A stretch of 64,000 nucleotides of DNA from Dyadobacter sandarakinus (lineage in GTDB: Bacteria > Bacteroidota > Bacteroidia > Cytophagales > Spirosomataceae), in contig NZ_CP056775.1 of the NCBI RefSeq assembly GCF_016894445.1, forward strand, positions 434,001 to 498,000, given 5' to 3'. How positions within the stretch are numbered: the stretch's first letter is position 1; every line of letters starts with the position of its first letter. The position numbers were made by a program, and so were the translations under genes. The notes under the pieces were generated by a model. It was not told the DNA's origin and searched no databases. It was given only the letters and a program-made list of their open reading frames with translations. Shown here in pieces: positions 7,917 through 14,271 of the stretch.

Positions 7917-8717
7917 TTAGTCAAAAGCACAATGTTCGCATTCAATAGCTTCCCATTCTTCACGGCCAAAAGTGGTATAGAAGTCGTCTGCATTGCGGCC
8001 CCAATGCCGTTTTAATCGGTCGCTCAACTCCACGGCCTTAGCCATCTTTTCTGGGAAGTGTTTGCCAACTGCTTTGAAGTCGGCCAATTCCATATTCTTG
8101 CAGGGAAGGCAGTTGTTGTGTTTGAAAACGCGGTTCCCTTTCGCATCGCGGATGTCATATATCGCGGGATACCATCCGATCAATTCCCGGCAAATATCAA
8201 AGCACCATTCATTGTCATGGGAACTGATTGGAAAGCGAACGCGCACACCATCGGCCACAACATGATTCAAATCACTGTTAGTGCGCTTTGCCATACGCGA
8301 GGCTCGACGAATAGCTTCACCTTTCACGTAGCCCACAACATTTTCGGTAATGCCATGTTCAGCCATGTATGTAAACATTGGCTCCAATTTAAGCACGCGT
8401 GTACATGGCGATTTTGTTGGGTGCGGAATCATCTTTTGGCTTTCAAAATACTCAATCACCGATCCGCGCACCATCCTGAATTGCACCGAGGGGAATACGC
8501 GCCGGGCAAACCTAACACCGTCAGCGACAAATCGGAATGTGTCATCACTGTGCTCGGCAAGATGGGCATAAAAAAGGTGTAAGGTTTTTGGGTAATATTT
8601 TGGGTCGCACTTACTAAGCCAGCATAGAACGGCCATTGAATTAATACCACCTGATAGCCCCAAAAGCACTTCTTGTTCGCTATAATCGATGTATTCTGGA
8701 AACATGTCTAACTGCAT
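7917..8717 (-). CDS. PAPS-reductase-like PP-loop protein
   Basis: 266 residues. PP-loop LSGGINS at residues 21-27 near the N-terminus, as in the adenine-nucleotide alpha-hydrolase/phosphoadenylyl-sulfate reductase superfamily. An internal HPTKSPCTRVLK, a CLPCKN pair and a C-terminal CEHC suggest metal or redox cysteines. Phage-encoded members of this family are common next to replication and recombination genes. Their substrate is mostly unknown; sulfur metabolism or nucleobase/DNA modification (DndC is a relative) are both possible. No Dnd partners are seen. Confidence 0.82.
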   Translation of the reverse strand: MQLDMFPEYIDYSEQEVLLGLSGGINSMAVLCWLSKCDPKYYPKTLHLFYAHLAEHSDDTFRFVADGVRFARRVFPSVQFRMVRGSVIEYFESQKMIPHPTKSPCTRVLKLEPMFTYMAEHGITENVVGYVKGEAIRRASRMAKRTNSDLNHVVADGVRVRFPISSHDNEWCFDICRELIGWYPAIYDIRDAKGNRVFKHNNCLPCKNMELADFKAVGKHFPEKMAKAVELSDRLKRHWGRNADDFYTTFGREEWEAIECEHCAFD

Positions 8718-8813
8718 AGCCCTGTTTGATTAATTAATCGTTTGATTGTCCCCCCGCAAAGCGGAACCATAAGTATGTCTGGCGGCATGTTTCCTAAACC
8801 CTAACAGTAATTA

Positions 8814-9530
8814 CTATGCTGGTACCGCCACTCCCGGAAGGGATAGCGTTTTATAGTGTTCTCTGGCGGCCTCGATCTTCTTGATCAGCGAGTCAATCTT
8901 TTCCTGATCGTAGGCGAATTCAAAAACCTTAATGCGGTTTGCTGCCGGTATGCTGTTGATGACGTTGTTATTGTGGTCGATTTGCGCGCACATCTGAATG
9001 TAATGCGGGTTTGACTCGTCACAGTTGAACTTGTAGTAGATTTTCTTCTTCGTCTCAACCAGGATCTCCTCAGGAGTCGGAACCAAGCAGTAGATCAACC
9101 GGTAGTTCTTTTTGCCTGTCAGCCACATGTAGCCTTGTCCTTGCCAGAAGTAGTTCTTGATCAGCTCAGCCTCGGTGAATGTGCGCAGGTTCCAGGAGGA
9201 TTTCACGTCTTCGATTACGTCCTCTTTTTTCAGGATGATGTCCGGCGTTCCTGCAATGAATTCGTTTTTGAGTTTAAGCGTGTTCTTGGCCCTGAATTCG
9301 CCTTTCAAGACACTTTGAACCAATCCCAGACTGTCCTGCTCACAAAGGTGACCTTTCATCATTTCGTCGGTCAAAACTTCCTCCTTGTAGCCGAACTCTT
9401 TTTCAAGCCAAACTTGGCGGATGTACGTTTTTGCGGTTTCTCCGAGTTCTTCGCCCTTTTTTTTAGCCTCGGTCACGAGGTCGCCCAACCTGCTGCATCG
9501 GAACAAGATATTATCTGTTGGATTGTTCAT
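8814..9530 (-). CDS. PD-(D/E)XK nuclease (YqaJ/Cas4-like phage exonuclease)
   Basis: 238 residues. The core motif is visible: a Glu near residue 64, GTPDIIL with D97, and D108-x-K110 in VIEDVKSS, followed by a helix containing a YFWQGQGYMWL stretch (the Q-x-x-x-Y element of this nuclease group). Phage members resect double-stranded ends to give ssDNA for annealing. Two genes upstream lies a candidate annealing protein (9939-10862), the usual exo/annealase pairing. Start overlaps the YopX gene stop (ATGA). Confidence 0.85.
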   Translation of the reverse strand: MNNPTDNILFRCSRLGDLVTEAKKKGEELGETAKTYIRQVWLEKEFGYKEEVLTDEMMKGHLCEQDSLGLVQSVLKGEFRAKNTLKLKNEFIAGTPDIILKKEDVIEDVKSSWNLRTFTEAELIKNYFWQGQGYMWLTGKKNYRLIYCLVPTPEEILVETKKKIYYKFNCDESNPHYIQMCAQIDHNNNVINSIPAANRIKVFEFAYDQEKIDSLIKKIEAAREHYKTLSLPGVAVPA

Positions 9531-9934
9531 GACAGCAAATCAGGATTATCGTGGATGTTGCCAATAATCTCAATCGTGTCGTAACGATCTGACAAAGAGT
9601 AGCACACCTTCTTTTTTGTTACTAACTCAAAGGCGCCATATTCAAACTGGATTGATCCCTTCACATCAAGCTCCCTTTTGCCGTCATGTTCCTCTCCACC
9701 CAACATGCGACAGATGTCGCCTTCATAAATCTCAATCCCATTTTTGTCTCCTAAACCAGAGAATTGACCAACTGTTTTGGCGTGAACCGAGTGATAGTCT
9801 TTTATCTTAAATTCTGTATTGTCCATCCACTCAACCAGCCCAATGATCAGCATACAATCTTTCTCACGAATAATATGACCGACATGCCAAGTACCGTCTG
9901 CATTGCTTTTTCCTCTGAATTTTATCTCTCTCAT
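9527..9934 (-). CDS. YopX family protein
   Basis: 135 residues from the ATG at 9934 (MREIKFRGKSNADGTWHVG). The classic YopX pattern is present: REIKFRG at the start, VGQFSGLGDKNGIEIYEGDIC in the middle and a C-terminal IEIIGNIHDNPDLL. The open frame extends further upstream but overlaps the next gene, so the internal start was chosen. YopX proteins are ubiquitous in phages; molecular role unknown. Confidence 0.9.
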   Translation of the reverse strand: MREIKFRGKSNADGTWHVGHIIREKDCMLIIGLVEWMDNTEFKIKDYHSVHAKTVGQFSGLGDKNGIEIYEGDICRMLGGEEHDGKRELDVKGSIQFEYGAFELVTKKKVCYSLSDRYDTIEIIGNIHDNPDLLS

Positions 9935-9938
9935 GGCT

Positions 9939-10862
9939 TTACTTTCTTGCTTTGAGCTCATCGTGTTTCTCGGTGTAAAGGTCAAGTAATCCGTACTCGG
10001 CAACATGCTCGTAGACTTCTTCAAGCTGCTCTACGCTGGTGGCTTTGGTGATGTGCTCGGTAACGCGATTAGTTTGCTTTTGCTTTTCAGTGGCGGCAAT
10101 GTCTACGCTTCTTTCAGGAAAGAAAATCTGATCCACTGTTGAATCTCCATCTTTAATAGACTGGCCGTAGCCAATCAAAATCTTGATTTCTTCCCCTTTG
10201 ATTTGGGTTACCTGACGTAAACCCAGTGACCTGAGAATGTCAGCCTCAGTGATACCGTAAGCCTCTGTCATGCGGTCAAGAACATCCTTCCGTTTCTTAT
10301 TCAGCTTGTTTTCATCGGAAATGTCGCCGACAATGAACTGCTGAGCAGCTTCGTACCCTCCTTGCCACAATGGTTTCGGAACAACTGAAAAGATGGCGTT
10401 ACGGCGGGCAATAGAGCATCCTGCGTTAGCTGTAAGAATGATCATATCCTCGCTGAACCTTCTGCCGCTTTTGCCTGTAATTTTTCGGATAACCTCCTGA
10501 CGTACGGCGTAGTTTGTTTCCAAATCCCATGCGGTAGCCTGACAGGTTACAGTCTTCTCGCCGACCTCTACTACCTTCGTTTCTACCCTGATGTTCCCAT
10601 ATGCCTGGGCCACGATATTGGCAAGGTGAACAGATGGACCAGTCACGTTTTTTCCGTCGCGTGGCACTGCATATCCGCAGGAAGTGGCGGTATCTTTATC
10701 CATTACCACAAGCGCGTTAATGCTTGATTTTGCCTTTGAGAGACTGCGCGGGAACTGTCTGGCCGTCGCTACCTGGCTGTTTACAGATGCAGCGTCTTGC
10801 GCTTGTATTACTGATACAGACATTACTTCTGCCTGCATTTCTTCTGTGTCGTTGCTGAACAT
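9939..10862 (-). CDS. Putative phage recombination (ssDNA annealing-type) protein
   Basis: 307 residues. The central part has TSCGYAVPRDGKNVTGPS, QAYGNIRVETKVVEV and an NAGCSIARRNAIFSVVPKPLW segment, a pattern I associate with RecT/Erf-like annealing or recombination-accessory proteins in phages, although I cannot name the exact family. The C-terminal third is helical and charged. The nearby PD-(D/E)XK nuclease supports a two-component recombination module. It could instead be a replication accessory protein. Confidence 0.65.
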   Translation of the reverse strand: MFSNDTEEMQAEVMSVSVIQAQDAASVNSQVATARQFPRSLSKAKSSINALVVMDKDTATSCGYAVPRDGKNVTGPSVHLANIVAQAYGNIRVETKVVEVGEKTVTCQATAWDLETNYAVRQEVIRKITGKSGRRFSEDMIILTANAGCSIARRNAIFSVVPKPLWQGGYEAAQQFIVGDISDENKLNKKRKDVLDRMTEAYGITEADILRSLGLRQVTQIKGEEIKILIGYGQSIKDGDSTVDQIFFPERSVDIAATEKQKQTNRVTEHITKATSVEQLEEVYEHVAEYGLLDLYTEKHDELKARK

Positions 10863-10874
10863 AGCTGGTTTGAT

Positions 10875-11072
10875 TTAGGGGGATTGTTTTTCTTGCGGTG
10901 GTTCTGGTAGGGGCATCCAGTGAGTTGGTCTCCATGTGTGCAGTACTCCAAATTCATTCACCCATCGGGTTTCTTTGGAATTATCAAAAAGGCGTGTTCT
11001 TAAAACATAATCCGACGTGCCTGTTAGCACCCATGTATTTTTTGGGACCGAGTCAATCGTTTTCCATTCCAT
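10875..11072 (-). CDS. DUF551-like small phage protein
   Basis: 65 residues: MEWKTIDSVPKNTWVLTG at the N-terminus and WRPTHWMPLPEPP at the C-terminus. This is the W...P...G...THWMPLPEPP signature of DUF551 proteins. It lies just upstream of the annealing-protein gene on the same strand. Function unknown. Confidence 0.85.
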   Translation of the reverse strand: MEWKTIDSVPKNTWVLTGTSDYVLRTRLFDNSKETRWVNEFGVLHTWRPTHWMPLPEPPQEKQSP

Positions 11073-11092
11073 ATTTTACCTCACGTTTATGT

Positions 11093-11254
11093 TTATACGT
11101 TGACTATTTCGAGTACCGCGGATATCACTTCTTCTATCCTGTAATTGCCAAAACCCGCAGTGACAAACAGGCTGACCACAAAGACAGCGGTCAAAATCAA
11201 CAGTAGCTGCACGATCCACCACAGGTGCAGCAAGACCAGGCTTAGCTTTTTCAT
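11093..11254 (-). CDS. Membrane microprotein (53 residues)
   Basis: Read from the minus strand: ATG at 11254, TAA at 11093-11095. Two Lys at the start, then an almost uninterrupted hydrophobic stretch (LSLVLLHLWWIVQLLLILTA, continuing VFVVSLFV), then an acidic helical tail. The ATG overlaps the stop of the next upstream microprotein (ATGA). A 60-residue frame over the same bases (11076-11258) has Cys/Arg-rich, non-protein-like composition and was rejected. Confidence 0.65.
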   Translation of the reverse strand: MKKLSLVLLHLWWIVQLLLILTAVFVVSLFVTAGFGNYRIEEVISAVLEIVNV

Positions 11255-11412
11255 CCACGGTTTGCTTTACGAATTGAATGGACCAGAAGAATAAAGAATG
11301 CAGTTATTCCAAGTGCTGACCATTGCGAAAACGTCAGGCTTAGCAGCGAATCAATCAGAGAGTCAGCCATCGAGGCTACTGAGAGCAGCAGGAAGGTTGC
11401 CAGGTTTTTCAT
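11251..11412 (-). CDS. Membrane microprotein (53 residues)
   Basis: ATG at 11412, TGA at 11251-11253. A short N-terminal hydrophobic segment (LATFLLLSVASMA) and a second one (LGITAFFILLVHSI) followed by basic residues, giving a likely two-helix hairpin. ATGA overlaps with genes at both ends show tight coupling. No family recognised; holin-like or toxin-like roles are possible by shape only. Confidence 0.62.
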   Translation of the reverse strand: MKNLATFLLLSVASMADSLIDSLLSLTFSQWSALGITAFFILLVHSIRKANRG

Positions 11413-11738
11413 TGTGGCAGGGCGGTTTGTTGATTATGCCATTGGATGAAAGCCACTACTGCTTGCCAAGTGGCGGTGATTTTTGAATTGCTTTCACGCG
11501 AGCACTGGATATTTTCACGTCCCATACGATAATTATAAACCGTGCAGCAAGAGTCCTGTATTTTGACAGAAAATTGCTCTTTGTCGTAGGATTGCTGTTC
11601 AATCTTTTCAACTACCGGCATGAGCCACTTCCAGGAATCATGGTATAAACTAAATGTTTGAGGTCTTTCAATTAAACCATTTGCGTGAACGTGTCCCACA
11701 AACTCTGCAATCAGCTTGTTACCCTCAATGATTTCCAT
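11409..11738 (-). CDS. Conserved phage hypothetical protein (SWDWLMPVVEKI type)
   Basis: 109 residues from the ATG at 11738 (MEIIEGNKLIAEFVG). Carries YHDSWKWLMPVVEKIEQQ and a C-terminal TWQAVVAFIQWHNQQ, hallmarks of a very common but uncharacterised phage and mobile-element family in Bacteroidota. The frame is open 18 codons further up, but family members start just before N-x-L-I-A-E-F, and a small ORF occupies the upstream bases. Confidence 0.75.
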   Translation of the reverse strand: MEIIEGNKLIAEFVGHVHANGLIERPQTFSLYHDSWKWLMPVVEKIEQQSYDKEQFSVKIQDSCCTVYNYRMGRENIQCSRESNSKITATWQAVVAFIQWHNQQTALPQ

Positions 11739-11751
11739 AAATGTTTGGCGA

Positions 11752-11853
11752 TTAAGCCTTACGGCACGTTTGAACAAACTTTGCAAGGCCACAAGCGGCT
11801 GATGTAACTACCATGACTACAAGGAAGTAGCATGGATCAAGAATGATTAGCAT
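11752..11853 (-). CDS. Membrane microprotein (33 residues)
   Basis: ATG at 11853, TAA at 11752-11754. A hydrophobic core (CYFLVVMVVTSAACGLA) is followed by a basic tail (KFVQTCRKA). It fills the gap between the conserved gene at 11409 and the gene ending at 11847, overlapping the latter's last codons. Very short, so existence is only moderately supported. Confidence 0.45.
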   Translation of the reverse strand: MLIILDPCYFLVVMVVTSAACGLAKFVQTCRKA

Positions 11854-12056
11854 ACTGGTTCAAGAAACTTGAATAGCTCAATGGAGCTGGTTTCGTGCAC
11901 TTCGTCGCAGGTTCTGCGGGCATGTTCAAGGTCTGAAATCGCACCGTCAAGCGTCTTCAAGTCAACTGCCTGAGTTTTCCCGTGGTAGTAGTTCAGAATC
12001 TCCTTTGCAGCTAAAACCAAGTCCGGGTATTTGCTGATGTCGAATGTTACTTGCAT
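11847..12056 (-). CDS. Hypothetical small prophage protein
   Basis: 69 residues from the ATG at 12056 (MQVTFDISKYPDLVLAAKEI), one base after the stop of the upstream gene. Helical, soluble. Nine further codons upstream are open but overlap the neighbour. Confidence 0.55.
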   Translation of the reverse strand: MQVTFDISKYPDLVLAAKEILNYYHGKTQAVDLKTLDGAISDLEHARRTCDEVHETSSIELFKFLEPVC

Positions 12057-12057
12057 G

Positions 12058-12348
12058 TCAGTATCCGGCTTTGATAAGATCATCCAATAATTGCGAAAAG
12101 CGAAGCTGAGGGGATTTTTGAGGATACGAAGAATAACAGTTGCCCTCTAAAACATCAGACAATGTGCTTCGGTCCTTTATGACGTGCTCTATATTTAGAC
12201 TGTCCGTTGCAGCGCGCAGGTACCCATAGACAAAATTGCACTGCGACAAATCAGGATACATTGTTATGAATAACGAAGTCAATTGGCGAGGATCTAATAA
12301 TGCTAATAGCCTTTTAGCCTCTTGCGCGATTGTTTCTTTCTGTTCCAT
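12058..12348 (-). CDS. Hypothetical small prophage protein
   Basis: 96 residues from the ATG at 12348 (MEQKETIAQEAKRLLALL); six more codons upstream are open. Helical, ends QLRFSQLLDDLIKAGY. No family recognised. Confidence 0.55.
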   Translation of the reverse strand: MEQKETIAQEAKRLLALLDPRQLTSLFITMYPDLSQCNFVYGYLRAATDSLNIEHVIKDRSTLSDVLEGNCYSSYPQKSPQLRFSQLLDDLIKAGY

Positions 12349-12359
12349 GACGTCAGCTA

Positions 12360-12695
12360 TTAACAAGTAAGACGATCCATTGCATATCCCTGCGTAACCG
12401 AGTCGTGCTCATATCCAAGACGTTCACGTTCCAGCATATCACCTTGCATGTCGTAGTACTTGTCCAATTCGCGTTTCAGCATTTCAAACACGTAATCAAC
12501 GGTGTCTCCAAGCTGCACATCGTAAAGCGCGATCACTTTCCCTTTGTCTTGGCCGTTCTCGGTAATGAACACCCGGTTGTTGATGTTCCAGGCCATCGTT
12601 AGATACCGATCGCAGGATAGCTCAATGGCGATCTCCTCGGTAAGCTCAGCAAGGCTCAATGCTTGCTCTTGTGAAAGTTGTTTTACCTTTGTCAT
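12360..12695 (-). CDS. Hypothetical prophage protein, first gene after the 12.8-kb promoter
   Basis: 111 residues from the ATG at 12695 (MTKVKQLSQEQALSLAELT). Soluble, with a helix-rich acidic N-terminal half and a central strand region (RVFITENGQDKGKVIALYD). It is the first ORF downstream of the leftward promoter/operator at 12.78-12.84 kb, so it should be repressed in the lysogen. No family recognised. Confidence 0.6.
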   Translation of the reverse strand: MTKVKQLSQEQALSLAELTEEIAIELSCDRYLTMAWNINNRVFITENGQDKGKVIALYDVQLGDTVDYVFEMLKRELDKYYDMQGDMLERERLGYEHDSVTQGYAMDRLTC

Positions 12696-12781
12696 AGTTT
12701 TAGATGTTATGGACACTCGGTTGGCTCTTGCTGGCCGGGTGTTTTTGGTTTAGCAGCAGTTCGTTTCGCAAACGGCATGTA

Positions 12782-12857
12782 CAAATATAACAGATGTTGA
12801 AACAATACACAAATAATGTTGAATAAAATTTCAACAAGAGTTATGTTATTTGTGTAT
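12782..12857 (-). promoter_or_regulatory. Leftward Bacteroidota-type promoter with repressor-like operator dyads
   Basis: On the minus strand the -7 box TATATTTG (12782-12789) and -33 TTTG (12810-12813) are 20 bases apart. TGTTGAA half-sites occur at 12795-12801 (between the boxes) and 12817-12823. The latter forms a perfect dyad with TTCAACA at 12830-12836. A larger perfect 12-bp inverted repeat (ATACACAAATAA at 12805-12816, TTATTTGTGTAT at 12846-12857) encloses it. The same layout recurs upstream of the 24.7-kb early promoter. Confidence 0.7.
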
Positions 12858-12913
12858 GTTGTTGATTCTCAGATTAGTTATTTTCCGGTAAATTGATTAT
12901 TCGGCAATCTGAC

Positions 12914-12921
12914 TAGGTTTG
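12914..12921 (+). promoter_or_regulatory. Putative -7 box for the lipoprotein gene
   Basis: TAGGTTTG fits TAnnTTTG exactly, 23 bases before the ATG at 12945. An ATTG 18 bases upstream is a 3/4 match to the -33 element. This would make the cargo island independently transcribed. Confidence 0.45.
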
Positions 12922-12944
12922 ATAAGTTATAATCGACCATTTAC

Positions 12945-13439
12945 ATGACTAGGCTTTTACTCCTAATTACGATTTTAATTTCCTTTGCCTCTTGTTCTCC
13001 TGTGCTGCTGCACTCTAAGCCAGAGCTGGCTAAAATACCCTACGGATCAACCAAAATAATTGCCTCTTCAAGTAAGACCCCGGATGAGGCTTTATCAATC
13101 GTGTCTAAGGCTTTTGCAAAAGAAGGATGCCCTGTTCGGACCGAAAAGGAGGCTATGCAGGTGATCTGCGAAGGCAAGTCAATTGAGGGAGGAGGAATGC
13201 TTAAGGCCCTTGCCTACATTGAACCTCGCGGAGATAGCACTAGGATAACCTTCTCTGGTGAATGGGGTCTGGACGCTACGGGACAGGCGGGTATGTCAGC
13301 TTTTGGCGCTCATGGGCTTTCCGGCACTAACAAGTTGAAATGGGAGGGTGTTGCTGCTACAAAACCATGTGTAGCCTTCCAACATCTGCTTTCATTTAGT
13401 AAAGAGGTCTCAGAGTCCCCTGTAAAATTTAAAAAATAA
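12945..13439 (+). CDS. Lipoprotein of the prophage cargo island
   Basis: 164 residues. Signal peptide with lipobox (LLLLITILISFASC, Cys17) followed by Ser-Pro. The mature domain has alternating strand/helix character (TRITFSGEW, a Gly/Ala-rich GQAGMSAFGAHGLSG stretch) and two further cysteines. It runs opposite to the early block. An envelope function, for example superinfection exclusion, is plausible by analogy with other prophage lipoproteins. No family recognised. Confidence 0.7.
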   Translation: MTRLLLLITILISFASCSPVLLHSKPELAKIPYGSTKIIASSSKTPDEALSIVSKAFAKEGCPVRTEKEAMQVICEGKSIEGGGMLKALAYIEPRGDSTRITFSGEWGLDATGQAGMSAFGAHGLSGTNKLKWEGVAATKPCVAFQHLLSFSKEVSESPVKFKK

Positions 13440-13455
13440 TAAACCCCTTAACGCT

Positions 13456-13608
13456 ATGTCAAATCAAAAAAATGATTCAAACAACGAGTCAGGATCAAAT
13501 CAAGGTAGTAAGCAGTCTTCTGATAAAAGTAATGGGAATAAATCAAAAGATATTTCAACAAGCATCCCAAGAGGCAATCAAGATCCCAATAAGAATAAAC
13601 GCGGTTAA
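13456..13608 (+). CDS. Short hydrophilic low-complexity ORF (50 residues)
   Basis: ATG at 13456, TAA at 13606-13608. Composition is almost only N, S, Q, K, D and G (for example NDSNNESGSNQGSKQSS), ending PNKNKRG. It follows the lipoprotein gene by 16 bases and overlaps the 3' end of the opposite-strand membrane gene by 54 bases. Disordered; may be a real small protein or a chance frame. Confidence 0.4.
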   Translation: MSNQKNDSNNESGSNQGSKQSSDKSNGNKSKDISTSIPRGNQDPNKNKRG

Positions 13609-14103
13609 GATGGTTCCATATAGCAGCACTTGGTACGCCTTCCTGAAGTAGGAGGTGCGTGCCAGATTTGATATTTCTGTGTTTACAATTGCTTGGTGTA
13701 AGCTATGTATTCTATTCCTCTGAAACTGATTTTTAGCATCTAGTTCATTATCGTCTGCAAGATATTCGTCTAGCGAATCAAAAGGCTTGCCTCCGACTAG
13801 ACTAACACTATATAAATTTAGTGTTGTTACAAAGTATCCACAGGAAGCTAACAATACAATTCCCATTATCGCTGATATCATAGGGAGTACTCGATAGCCA
13901 TTTTTTAAGAATTCTGATATCGAATACCCTGCTAATGCGATTATTAGTGGAAGTAGTATTTGAATCATACCGACTGACTTTGAATTTATCTGCTGCTCGC
14001 TCTGATGAAAATTAACAAGCAATTTTTCGGCGTCTTCTGCAACCTCTTTTAAAACACTCGTGTGAGTTCTCGCTAGCAAATCCTCCTGTTCGCTCGTTAG
14101 CAT
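13555..14103 (-). CDS. Small multi-helix membrane protein, possible effector
   Basis: 182 residues from the ATG at 14103 (MLTSEQEDLLARTH); the frame is open 20 codons further up. A charged helical N-terminal region of about 45 residues is followed by two adjacent membrane helices (IQILLPLIIALAGYSI and LPMISAIMGIVLLASCGYFV). A soluble stretch then precedes a C-terminal helix (LLYGTILTAFILIGILIAS). The layout (cytosolic helix, membrane hairpin, helix) recalls SLATT-type and other pore-forming defence effectors, but the similarity is of shape only. AT-rich, within the cargo island, transcribed against its neighbours. Confidence 0.65.
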   Translation of the reverse strand: MLTSEQEDLLARTHTSVLKEVAEDAEKLLVNFHQSEQQINSKSVGMIQILLPLIIALAGYSISEFLKNGYRVLPMISAIMGIVLLASCGYFVTTLNLYSVSLVGGKPFDSLDEYLADDNELDAKNQFQRNRIHSLHQAIVNTEISNLARTSYFRKAYQVLLYGTILTAFILIGILIASWDAC

Positions 14104-14271
14104 ATCGTTGATTTTTACTTGACTGTGATAGCTAAAAATACAAATTAATGGCAAGGATATCAATCTAAATGTTGCCGTTTAATCAAGTCAAAAAAAAATT
14201 TGAAAGATTTCCAGTATCTGTGATCCAAGGGTGTCTATATAACAATACAACTCAACCAAACACCACCCTTT

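Noticed and set aside
7790..7993. 67-residue minus-strand ORF overlapping the PAPS-reductase-like gene
   Set aside because: Overlaps a clear gene out of frame, while a well-formed 46-residue membrane ORF in another frame fills the true gap.
11076..11258. 60-residue minus-strand ORF
   Set aside because: Cys/Arg-rich, non-protein-like; a coherent 53-residue membrane protein with ATGA coupling occupies the same bases in another frame.
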